64,000 bases of DNA. Source: Plasmodium coatneyi. Its lineage: Eukaryota; Apicomplexa; Aconoidasida; Haemosporida; Plasmodiidae. Location of the stretch: positions 2,170,001 through 2,234,000 of the forward strand of contig NC_033564.1 in the NCBI RefSeq assembly GCF_001680005.1. Reading direction: 5' to 3'. Positions 54,141 to 64,000 of the stretch are shown here, in pieces. Under the pieces are notes generated by a model, which was not told the origin of the DNA, did not search any database, and was given only the letters and a program-made list of their open reading frames with translations. The translations under genes were made by a program, and so were the position numbers. Position 1 is the stretch's first letter, and every line of letters starts with the position of its first letter.

Positions 54141-57087
54141 TTATGCTTCCCCCTCGCCACTGCCCCCATTTGTATCATCCATGCTTCCTTCCGGGCTGAC
54201 ATTTGAGATGGTGAGGATAACTTCGTTCTGGCTGTATTCTACATTGTTGTAAGAAACGAATACGTGGAGTGTGATGAATCCTAAAGGAGAGGGGGGAAAA
54301 TAACATTTTTAACTTTGGAAAGTGTAGGTGATGAGGATAAGAATTATTGTAAAAATGGGGAAACAAATCTCTGCGAAGAGTGGTGTCCCCAAGTGAGCGC
54401 ACTACTTTCCAGCGGTTCAGTCGATCCCCTAATTTTGTTGCCCCCTTTTTTGCGTTACCTAGCTGAGCCTTTTGGAAGACCCCTGTAGGAATTGGAGGGA
54501 CAGCGAAAAAGAAGTTGCCCTGTTCGCAGTCGTAGTAGGCCTTGGTGCGTATAAGTGGCAGACGGGGGTTACTCAAAGTGACATAAATATGTTCGAAGCT
54601 GCTAGAGAGGTGAAGCATGTTTATTCGAATAGGCCTATTGTCGTGTATGTGAACAAAATTGGGGGTGATATTGAGGATGTCCGGTTTTATGATTGTGATG
54701 GGAAGGGAGCTTCCGTAGAAGTTGCTACCCAGTGAGTAGTGCACGTTGCATTTGGTGAAGCGGTGAGTGTTAATCGTGTCTTCGCCGGTGGGGGCGTCCA
54801 TACAACTGTTGGGGACGTCGTTCTCGTCACGTTTGTTTGAATTTCCCCCATCGGAGGCGGAACTATTGACCTCATCGTAGTCGTGTTTCCCTGCTGTTCT
54901 GTCTCCAACACCCTGTGGAAAGTCCCCCTCCAGAATGGAAGGAACCTTTGTGTAAATATAATTTCCACCTCGCTTAAGTCTCCCTTTGCTATATTTGAAA
55001 ACCTCATTTTTGAACTCATCGGTGAAGTGGAAAAGCACGTAGACGTTATCGGACTCCACTTGGATAGGTGCCTTTTTAATTTTAATTTTTAATTTTATAT
55101 TTTTCATAAATGCACAATTATCCGGGGAGAGATGCAACACCTGTCCGTTGTAGCTGCTCAGCATGACGCTGCACTGATTGTACTGAATGGAGAAATGCTC
55201 ATTGTATAAGTGGAGGAATAGTTTCCTTTCCATTTGGCTTTGGTAAAATTGGCAGGATGTCCAATATTTTTTTTTTTTTTTTTTTTCCCATAGTGTGTGT
55301 GCAGATATGTCGAAGGGGTTCCTACTTCCAGAAAGGGTCGTGTCATCCTTACGATCACTTATTTCCTGTGAGATGGCCCCCTCCTCGTCGCTTCCATTGT
55401 CATAGCTTAGGTAGAAATTCATCCTCGAGGGGGTTTCCCCATTTTGGCAATCAGGGAAGTTTTCACCCTGCCAGGAACAAGTAACCGAATTCGCCCCATC
55501 CCTGTGGTTAAGGCCAACCCTGCAGTTGAGGGAATCCTTAAGGGGGAAGTTCAAGTGGAGGAAAATGGCCCTGTCGGAAGAGGGGTGAATAATTTGGGGA
55601 GAAATTTTCTCTATCTTTAAATTATCCACAAGGATGATGTTAAAAAAATTACAAAAAATGTCATCAATTTTTTTTTTTTTATTTATTCTGAGAAGGGCGT
55701 CTGTCTTTTCCGTTTTGCTAGCACTTGTGGGGTTGGTCTTCCCCACGACGTAGCAGTTTTGATTCTCCAAAAGGAGACAGGAGAAGGAAAACCCGCAACA
55801 TAATTTTGTAACTTTGAATTTATTTTTGTCTCTCCATTTTTTCGTCTTCCTATATGCATGATTATCCCTATTGATAAGTTCGATGGATTTTGTAAATTCG
55901 TCCGTTTGAGGGTACTCCTGTGGGGGATGTTGTTCCCTGTTGCATGTCTGTGAGGGGTTACTACTTCCACTTTGGTTGGCGGCATGGTCAGTAAATGGGG
56001 CGGCCCGCGTGTAACTATTGGTGAGCGTTCTGTTGACCCTTTTAAGCCTCCTCTTTTTTACCATAAATTTGTGCCATTGTTTTGGGTCGAATATAAGCGT
56101 GGGCCCTTTTACAAAGGGGTCCTCCAGAAATAGCTGACCGTGCAGGTTATTCCCCCACCCGTACACCTCATTCTGGTAAGTACAAACTAAGTTGTGTGAA
56201 TATCCAGCAGAAATGAATTTCACCTTTTTGTTGGAATCTTCATCCAATCTGATCAATTGTGGGGAGGAATAAAAAACAATTTTTTTTCCGTTTCTTTTTT
56301 CTGCACATACTTGGTAAGTGTCATTACTGCCCATCGCATAGCAGTTTTTATTTTCGGACAAAAAGAGCGCGTGACTCTGTCCACATGCTACATTAACTAT
56401 TTTTATTTTATCCAAAAGGTTTACATAATTAATAAATTTTGTTTGATAGTTGTAAATTATTTTGTCTTTCGAATGGACATCAGTGTGCCAGGTGAAAATT
56501 TTATTTTCCTCGTCCAGTCCGTAAAATTGAAATTCCCCCAGAAAAATTTTCTTCGTGTTGGCAGGTAACCATTTTGCGTAGTTTTTCGCGTTTTCCTTGA
56601 AGGGCGTTATAGCGGTTTTGCCTTTTGGTAGATAACTCTCACTTAGTAGGGGGCAGCGCCATGTAGCTACCCTTCCACGATGCACCGTCGTGGATTTTAT
56701 ATCCCTCCTCTGGAGAACACTCCCCTTGTTGTTGTGACCGGAATGGTCTTCATGTTGTGAGGATGCGCCAGGGGAAGTTCCCCTCTTCCGCAAGGCATAC
56801 AAAACAAAATCGCTAGCTAAAAATTCACAATCATTTATGTCACTGCAGGATATGTTCAAGTAGCTCTTTCCACTGGGAGATGCACTCGACAGTGGTGAGC
56901 TGTCCAACTGAATAAACGTATTGTGTGTGCTTCCTTCGTTCCGTTTTATGAAAATATTTATGCTGTGGCCACACGTGAATACTCCCCTAATGAGGACATT
57001 CTCCAACTCTTTTATGAGCTCCAGTTGGCCATCTCGATGCAGATACACGTTGCTTATTTTTAACGCTTCTTCCTTTTGCGTGGTCAT
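54141..57087 (-). CDS. RCC1-repeat (regulator of chromosome condensation-like) protein
   Basis: Two exons, 922 aa: 54459-57087 (donor CAGCTAG|GTAACG, phase 1) and 54141-54280 (acceptor CTCCTTTAG). The second exon adds a sensible beta-rich end (GFITLHVFVSYNNVEYSQNE) and an acidic tail, which replaces the nonsense tail of the unspliced frame. RCC1 blades are seen near residues 205-320: VNVACGQSHALFLSENKNCY, MGSNDTYQVC, ISAGYSHNLVCTYQNEVYGW and GNNLHGQLF. A further degenerate blade is at LCCGFSFSCLLLENQNCYVV. The C-terminal half has Ig/IPT-like beta segments (IKPDILNITPNFVHI) that suggest an IPT/TIG-like fold, by inference only. RCC1 proteins include Ran exchange factors and many unrelated scaffolds. 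With so few blades, exchange activity on Ran should not be assumed. Confidence 0.85.
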
Positions 57088-57898
57088 TTTGTCACGAATG
57101 TTATGAGGGGTATGCGCTTGTGCGTGTAGGCAGGTAAACCTCCTTGTGCAGATGGGGATTCTATCTTAGGTGCTCCACATTTGGGTGTAGGTTCGCGCCC
57201 CAACACTGGACAATCCCTCCTGTCCTACACATGGACACGCAAAAAGGGAATGCTCTCTTTAGTATCCTACTTATGAGAAGAAGTGCAAAGAAAAAAGATT
57301 TTCTTTCTGAGAGAAAAAAAAAAAAAAAAAAAAAAAAGACCGGTGCGAAGGCTACGCAATGTTGCGCCGAGGGGGAAAAAAAAATAATTAACTAGGAAAA
57401 GCATAATAACATTGTCAGATATCCCACCTACGCCCCTACACATGATAATAATTTTTTTTTTTTTTTTTTGCAAACTTCTTCCCCAATGTGATGATTGTGG
57501 ACAGAAAAAATGAGAGTCCCCTTAAAAGCACATAAACATGGCTCTTGCGAAATTTTTCAGTTACACCCACGCGGCGGTTAGTTAGAAAAGTGGGAGCCCT
57601 TCCGTTTAGCCTTTTCATTTTTGTGCATTCAGGAGAGCACATGGTAACATTTAAAAGGAGTTTAGTAGGGTTGACTAGTAATAAATAAAGGATGAACGTG
57701 TAGAAGTTGAGCATGCAAAAAAGGGGAATAAAAAGGGGAGATATTAAAAATGGTGAAAAAGAAAAGAAATGCTAAGAGAAGCGCGAAGTGGTCTTTCTTT
57801 TTTCTGTCAAATTCGCCATCGTGATGATGGGTCTTTATTTAAGACTAGTTCCTGTGGAGAGTAAGAAGCTTTCTTCAGTTCATCCGGGGAGGCACTTT
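57088..57898. other. Intergenic spacer
   Basis: Upstream of the RCC1-like gene and downstream of the next minus-strand gene. Contains a 26-base A run (57314-57339) and a T run at 57450-57468. No gene was seen. Confidence 0.5.
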
Positions 57899-58861
57899 CT
57901 ATGAATAATTCAAATCGTCTTTACCATCTCTGTAGTGATTTCCGCTCAGATGACTGTTTTCACTGTTGCCACTGCTAGCTTCACTTCCGAAGTCGCTGTC
58001 GGGGTCCCGGTTAGACAGATTCTCGAGCATGACGGAGGCGATACTGGCCCTCTTTACATTGTCCTTTGTGGCTTTGCTAATCTTTAAAAAATTATTCTTC
58101 AAATTGTTACTATGACTGCTATTATTTTTTCTGTTTTTTTTTTCATTTTTCCTTTCCCTAATTCTCTCCTTATGTTGCAAGATGTACGTGTTTCTGTTTT
58201 TTTTTTCTGCTCGATCGTTTGCCCTTGTTTGTAAAATTTCGTTTACGTCGAGGGAGCTCTGTGAGGAGTTCTCACTGCTATTGTAAAAATGCATCGATGA
58301 TTTGCGTGAATTTCCTTTCTTCTCATGGTGATCTTTGTTCCCCATGTGGTTGCTTTTTCTGAGGTTATCTCCCCTCTGCTCGGTTTGGTCGTCTTCCTCA
58401 TCTTCGTAAGGGGTACCCTCTCCGTCCTCCTCCGTGTCCTCTGATGTGATTTCAAATTCGGGACCATCCCCTGGTTCTCTTTCGCTGAGCTCAATACTCA
58501 CGTCGAATATGCTCTCATTGAAGGTATCAAAATCGATGCTATATTTCTTAATTTGCGCTTCCTCCTTGGAGGCATTTTGTGGGTCTGTGCAACTCGGGGG
58601 AGATTCATTGGTGGGGTCATCTTTGGGGGGTGGTTCCTTGTCTATCTGTTCCCTTTCGGAGGAGAGACGTCCCTTTATCTGCACTTCACTGGTGGAACTT
58701 CTTTCCCAATTGTTCTTCCCTGTGGAGTGGTGAAACTCTTCCGTTTTGCTTCTTTTATATGGGGGTGACTGGTGCAGGTCCTCACGCAAGTGCTCATCGG
58801 GTTCACGCATATTGGGCGTTCTACGCACGCTGCACGTTTTACTGCGGGGTAAATCGTTCAT
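57899..58861 (-). CDS. Conserved Plasmodium protein, charged low complexity, function unknown
   Basis: The first in-frame ATG (58861, MNDLPRSK) gives 320 aa. The frame stays open upstream past 58969 and would add a hydrophobic stretch (HLFLFCLLCSPSVTTLPP), but without an ATG before an in-frame TGA. Either the gene starts at 58861 or a spliced upstream exon supplies a signal-like N-terminus. The protein has a Pro/Ser-rich start, a more ordered patch (KKYSIDFDTFNESIFDVSIE), an acidic run (TSEDTEEDGEGTPYEDEEDD), a Lys/Arg-rich coiled stretch (KERIRERKNEKKNRKNN) and a Ser/Asn-rich end. No domain was recognised. Confidence 0.7.
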   Translation of the reverse strand: MNDLPRSKTCSVRRTPNMREPDEHLREDLHQSPPYKRSKTEEFHHSTGKNNWERSSTSEVQIKGRLSSEREQIDKEPPPKDDPTNESPPSCTDPQNASKEEAQIKKYSIDFDTFNESIFDVSIELSEREPGDGPEFEITSEDTEEDGEGTPYEDEEDDQTEQRGDNLRKSNHMGNKDHHEKKGNSRKSSMHFYNSSENSSQSSLDVNEILQTRANDRAEKKNRNTYILQHKERIRERKNEKKNRKNNSSHSNNLKNNFLKISKATKDNVKRASIASVMLENLSNRDPDSDFGSEASSGNSENSHLSGNHYRDGKDDLNYS

Positions 58862-59485
58862 GTTCGGTTCGCTCAGGGGGGGAAGGTTGTTTTCATTTTG
58901 CTGGCCATTTGGGGGAAGCGTGGTGACAGACGGAGAACACAGTAAGCAGAATAGGAAGAGGTGGGCCAAAAAGGGCCAATTTTTATCGCAAAAAGAAATG
59001 AGTGAGAAATTTCCCCCTTTTTGTCCTCCTCTATACGTCCTTAACGCATCGAACGTTTGCGGTTCGGTTCACCCGTTAGACGTGTTAAAAAGAAAATGTC
59101 AATTTGGCCGTTCGAATGTTATATTGTGGTTAGGCAGATTTCCCTTACTATTATGTCCATTTTGTCACTTTTTTTTTTTTTTTTTTTTTTTTTTCCCTGA
59201 TGTTGCACATAAAAAACGGCGCACACGTGCTGCAAAGGGTAAAGTATTTTTGATTGACCCTTGGGGAAGGAGCGACTGGGGAAAACATCTCAAAGTGATA
59301 GGTATCATGTCCATTTTGTGAGAAGGTTGGACAAACGGGGAGAGAGGTGTGTCCCACTATGCGTCCTTTCACGAGTGAAGCTATGCCCATGGGGAGAGAA
59401 AATAAATAAGTAGAGGAACTCCAAAAGGAAGATGCTCCTTCCGTAAAATATAATTCTTCCATTCCTCTACGCACAGCTTGTACCC
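58862..59485. other. Divergent intergenic region
   Basis: Between the charged protein (-) and the six-exon gene (+). Contains a T run at 59168-59194. It may include an unrecognised first exon of the minus-strand gene. Confidence 0.5.
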
Positions 59486-62400
59486 ATGGGGGGACCACGT
59501 TCCAATTCGTCCACTTCTCGCGAAGTGACTTTTAACCAAATTTGCGAATTTGTCTGGGGGGAAAATGTAAAGGGGATGCCTGATCAAGTGCAGGAACAAA
59601 TAAGTCATTTTCTTTTTAAATTTTATGAATCGCGCAAGCTTTTTACATGCGTCGAGTTGGAGCATTTAAACAATTTCTTAACATTGCTTATACGAAATTT
59701 TAGGGAGCATACGAATGACAAATTTTGTACACAGATTTTGTTGCTCCATTTTAGAAATGCGTCTGCTTCGTTTGTAAAGGCTAAGAGAGCCGAGGATGGG
59801 CTATACGTAAAGCAGGTCACGCGATACTTTCTATGCCTGCACGAGTTGGTCAGACATTTGAAGGAGAGGCAGCAGGGGGGAAAACTGCAAACAGGGGAAC
59901 TGCAAAGTAGCAGTTCAGAGGAGGACCCCCGTTTGGTGGTGTCTATAGTGAAATATCTGAACTTGTTCCTGGTGTCCGCGATCAGGTAACTTTGGCGCGC
60001 TGCAAAAAGAGGCGCATCTATTTCTTTTGCGTAGAAATGCGTCCAGGTAATTTTTCCCTGCATATGCCTTCTGTTTGACTGCTTTACGCCCCGTCTCAGG
60101 CTGATCCAGAGGAACTGCTTGGCACGTTTGTACTGTACGATAATATCTCATGGGAAGATTGCCGAAATTCTAGCCAATGCATATGGCCAAAATGAGGATG
60201 CTGATGAGGACATTATACACAGTTTTGTTTTACTAACGGAGCGAAAAGAATTTGACAAAGATATCATAAAATGCGGAATGGTGAATAAGTTTACCACGTC
60301 GGAGGCACTAAACCAGAGTAGCTCCTCTCCTAAAAACAGCTTCCTCATTCAGGTAGTAATAAAAATAACTGAGCGAAATTTGAAACAGCTGAGCATATAT
60401 ACCTCCAAGAGTGACCTCCAATTTGTTATCTCCTTAATAGAAGTTGTGCACCATAAAATTACAAAAGGAGACTTCGATCTGTCTTGTGCTGACTTGTTAA
60501 GATTATTTTCGTACATCATAGAGGGGGGAGGGAGTTCCGCTAATTCTCCCTCATTTGATCATCATACTGGCGACATTTCTCTTACTGATGAAATTCTATT
60601 TTTCCAACATATGAACAAATTAATTGAGCATGTGGACTGTCTTGTTCGGTCGGCTAACCTTTGCAACCGTGTACGGGAGAAAGATGATCCGTTTGGTTAC
60701 TTTCTCGGCGCCTTTTTCTGTGCCCTGCAGAATGTACTGCAAGCTGTGCTGAATTGGGACGAGTCGGTAACTTCCGCAGGGGGCGAAGATAGAGGGAGCT
60801 TTTCACATACCTGTTGCTCCTCCAACCCAATGTGGACATTTCGCCAAAACTCCCAAATGAGGGAAGAAGTGGAAAAACTGATTTGTAGCATTTTGAATCT
60901 GATCCTTAGCTTTTTAGTCCACTGTAGTTCTCCCCTTCCAGGTGCGGCTAAGACGTGTGCATTATGTGCGTGATTTTTTTTTACACTGAGCCCCTTCTTC
61001 AATATGTCCACCACTTCCATTATTGTCCTCTTCCCACTTGTTCCACCGACAGATGAAAAAAAACTGCTGCACTTGTTATGCTTCGATATCGTTAACACGA
61101 TAAGTAGCTGTCATTGCGAATCCACCATGGGGAAGAAAAAAATTGCAGAAAAGGTGATACCTCTCGTGATTCGCATCAATAGTAACGAAAAGGATGCAGA
61201 ATGGCAAGACAACTATCTGTACCTCAAACATGTGGAAGCTTTATTTTTCCTGTGTTTACATAATGAAGACGTGTGCAGGGAATACTTTAAGGAAGATTTT
61301 ATCAAGCTTGTGGAAGAGCTATATCTCCAAATTGATCAGCGTGAAAAAGTTGAAAATGTAAAGAAGAAGGAGGAATGTGATTTATTGAAGCTATACTATT
61401 TTGGTATACTCTATACGTTCGCGCAAATGAGCATAAATAATGAGGGGGAGAAGGAGAAGGTTTCCCTCCCCTTCGTTAATTATGTAATAGTGAACGAGTT
61501 GCAAAATAAAAAGTTCCTTCTCGAGAACCCCGTCTACTGCTTGCTCTTTTTGCGTTTTTTAAATATGTCTCTGTTGAACAATTTATATGATTTTAAAAAA
61601 TTCGCCCAAGGAGTTTACTTGGTGCATTTCCTCAAAGTAGTTAGGGGGGTTGAGGCTAGCCTTAAAACTGCGGTACGTTTGTTTGCAAGAGGGGCGCATT
61701 GACGTGTGTGCATATATAGATATATTCGGAGGAGTGCATTTCTGTTTTCCCTCGGACTCACCCCTAATGCGTAACAAAAATTCTCCCCCCCAACCATTTC
61801 GACCCATCTCAGGCATTAAATGTTCTCCTACAATGGGTGGAAAGAGATCCCTACTTGAAGTTAATCAAAACGCACGTGAAGACAAATAAGCAGATATTTC
61901 ACATTTTGCTTGAAATTTGGATACTCGTCCAGGACGAAATGGCAGGGGAGAAGAAGGATGCTTTGGCAGCGTCTGCAAAATGGGAGGTGAGCATAAGTAG
62001 CGCCAAGTTCGAGAATGTGCAGTGTGTACCGTGTCGCTAAACATATGCACACATGAGGAACGGGTTTATCTTTTCTAAATGATCTACACCACGCAGTGTA
62101 AAGATACCAGCAGATTTTACCCGTTACAACTTAAAAAAAAAAAAAAAAAAATCAGCAGCTAGCTAAAAAATGGCTAGCTGAGTTTTTTTTTTTTTTTTTT
62201 TTAATTTCCCTTTTGTTCAGAACGTTCTGTACATGATACATCACATATTTAAAAGACTAACAAATGGATTTACCAAATATTTGAATTACTTTTCGGAACA
62301 CGAGGACCTCCTTATCAATTTCAAAAGAGTGATGACTTTCGAAGAGAAATTCGTTTTGGAAATATATTCCCAAATGTGTCAGGATGTTGAAGGTGGGCAC

Positions 62401-62779
62401 CAAGTGAGAGCGGCGCGGGAGAAACAGCTTCAGCGCAGTGTACATAGACATAGGGGGGACCCCGCAAATGTGTTTATGTGTTTATGCGTTCATGTACCCA
62501 TTTGGGAGATAGGTCAATAACATGGCACGGCTACACCGATGCGAACCACCGTGTAGTCACTGCTTTGAACTTGTTTCCCCTTTTTTTTTTTTTTTAGCAA
62601 ACCGGTTGGCAATTCTCGAGAAGGACAAAAACTGCCTTAGCGGCAAGGTAAAATCGTGCGCGGAGAAAATAGAACAAATGGAAAAAAGGCTCCAGATTAC
62701 GACGGAGGAGGGTTATAGGAAAAATGTCGACGAATTGGAGAATTATTACAACTACGTTCGGGCGGGGGGTGAATTATAA
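59486..62779 (+). CDS. Conserved Plasmodium protein, helical solenoid with C-terminal coiled coil, six exons
   Basis: Exons 59486-59985, 60100-60941, 61053-61672, 61813-61986, 62221-62392 and 62598-62779 join in consistent phase (2, 1, 0, 0, 1) to 829 aa. Each junction has AG and GT: donors ATCAG|GTAACT, TTCCAG|GTGCGG, ACTGCG|GTACGT, TGGGAG|GTGAGC, GTTGAAG|GTGGGC; acceptors CGTCTCAG, CCGACAG, ATCTCAG, GTTCAG, TTTTTAG. The protein is almost entirely amphipathic helix, Leu-rich with short loops (LEHLNNFLTLLIRNFREH, LYCTIISHGKIAEILANAYG, ALNVLLQWVERDPYLKLIK), suggesting a HEAT/ARM-like solenoid. The last two exons form a coiled coil (GKVKSCAEKIEQMEKRLQIT). No membrane segment or catalytic motif was seen. 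I do not recognise a named family. Intron 4 contains a long inverted repeat. Confidence 0.85.
62133..62202. repeat. Intronic inverted repeat: A19-(AGCTAGC core)-T20
   Basis: Inside intron 4 of the solenoid gene, 19 A residues (62133-62151) are followed by TCAGCAGCTAGCTA, a short A loop, TGGCTAGCTGAG and 20 T residues (62183-62202). The arms pair as poly(A):poly(T) plus TCAGCTAGC:GCTAGCTGA with a small bulge, forming a stem of nearly 30 pairs in DNA or RNA. Confidence 0.9.
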
Positions 62780-64000
62780 TGGTGGAACACAAATGTGTAA
62801 GGGAGTAAGAGCGCCCTTTTAGCATGATTCGACTTTTTGGCAAATATTAAGGGAGCGCTTTGCATATTTTCATCACCTTAAAATGATAGAAGAACTAACC
62901 AGTGGGGGTGAAGACGTGAATTATAAGGAACTTCCTTAAAAAGTATTTTTATTTTTAAAATGAAAAATTATTTGAATTTGAATTTTTTTTCTAATATAAA
63001 CTTCCCCCAATAAGAGTGCTACACAACAAATAAATTTATAAAAAAAGAAAATTTTCCCCCCCTTTTAAAACTAGCATATTCGTGCTTTTCTCAGCAGTGC
63101 TTCTTACATAGTACAAATTTAAATTAATGCCATTTTGGAAATGCAGAAAATTGGTGCCATGCTCTGGGGGTAGCTATGTCACATTTCCGTTTGACTAAAA
63201 AGAACATTTAGCGCGCTCTTACGTTTGTAGAATGGCACAAATGTGTACGTAATATGTGTAATTCACGTGTGCGTGCATGTACGAAAGTATGTTGTAGAGC
63301 TGGAGGGGGTAATTATTTTAAGGTGCCTGAAAAAGAACATTGCTTTCCCATTGGTTGTGCGCTCCCTGAATTTTGCTACATCCGTTTTTCCTCCACAGTT
63401 TTTGTACCTCTGCCCGGGCTGCAACTATTTATGTAGATATATCTATGTTGGCCCTTTGCAAAATTTGTTCTTGGTTCCTCCACTCCGCTGAAACGTTCTA
63501 CCCCCCAACATGCAATGTGTAACCCACCGCCGTTCTCGCTTAATCTGAATTCTTTAAATTTGTGCATTCAAATTTGTGCATTTAATTTTGTGCATTTAAA
63601 TCTGTACTTTTTAACTCTTTACATTTAAATCCTCTTTTTAGAGATGTTCGCAGGGGTATTTTTATTTTTATACTCGCTCTTGAAACCGATGTTGGAAGAG
63701 CTCCTGGAATTTTAGCTCTTAACCACTTCTTTTAGCGCCCATTTGTAGGGCCCATTTTATAAATTAGTGTTGTATATTAAATTTTTTTTTTTTTCGCAAC
63801 TGTTCTTAAATGTACGGACGTATATGAGAGGATAAAAAAAAAAAAAAAAAAAAAAAATCAGATCGATTAATACGAAAAAGAAATAACTGAATTGCCGTGG
63901 CAATGAAAAAAGGATTACGCAATATAGAGGATTGTAGAAACTGTTTTTCTTCCTCTTCGACACGCACGAGGAAGTTTGCCTTTGCCCGGTGAATCAGATA
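62780..64000. other. Intergenic region to window end
   Basis: Downstream of the solenoid gene. A/T runs, a TTTGTGCATT(T/C)AAAT repeat near 63558-63603, and an A run at 63834-63857. No supportable gene was seen. Confidence 0.5.

Noticed and set aside
1..64000. tRNA, rRNA or snRNA genes
   Set aside because: No cloverleaf with a convincing T-loop GTTCGANNC box and matching arms, and no rRNA-like conserved strings were seen on reading. A covariance-model scan would be decisive.

Overview
The window is nuclear DNA of a malaria parasite, and the gene content points to the simian clade that includes Plasmodium knowlesi and P. coatneyi. The evidence is short GT-AG introns, long A/T homopolymer runs, low-complexity inserts in proteins, an ApiAP2 regulator, and one KIR (pir) gene plus one SICAvar gene sitting inside an otherwise ordinary housekeeping block. 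A KIR/SICAvar pair at an internal locus is a hallmark of P. knowlesi. P. coatneyi cannot be excluded from sequence reading alone. From memory, the order coproporphyrinogen oxidase, eL28, eL33 ... AP2-O, DnaJ, RPAC1, eIF1A matches a core block of P. falciparum chromosome 11, so the flanks look syntenic and the island looks lineage-specific.

Left flank (1-12.0 kb): a 5'-truncated membrane protein with a C2-like region (+), coproporphyrinogen-III oxidase (-), ribosomal proteins eL28 (-, 3 exons) and eL33/L35ae (-, 3 exons). Island (about 14.4-24.8 kb): a three-exon KIR gene (-) and a four-exon SICAvar gene (+) point away from each other across a 4.7 kb AT-rich spacer. Each has a repeat-filled intron just after its membrane-spanning exon. 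The two intron arrays share the same 15-base core in sense orientation, so they flank the island as inverted arrays. The SICAvar 3' end has a frameshift followed by coding-like repeat units.

Right flank (25.4-64 kb): an ankyrin-repeat/methyltransferase fusion (-), a twin CX9C protein (+), a conserved coiled-coil protein (+), an ABHD11-like alpha/beta hydrolase (+), AP2-O (-), a DNAJC25-like J-domain membrane protein (+), RNA polymerase I/III subunit RPAC1 (-), eIF1A in six exons (+), an RCC1-repeat protein (-), a charged low-complexity protein (-) and a six-exon helical protein (+).

No operon logic applies, since the genes are individually transcribed. Several serve basal growth: haem synthesis, ribosome, initiation factor, polymerase. 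AP2-O is a transmission-stage regulator with a 5.1 kb upstream region. KIR and SICAvar are variant surface antigens. Splice sites were placed by reading frame, phase and family similarity. Translation starts are uncertain for CPO, KIR exon 1, the coiled-coil gene and the charged protein, as noted in each entry.
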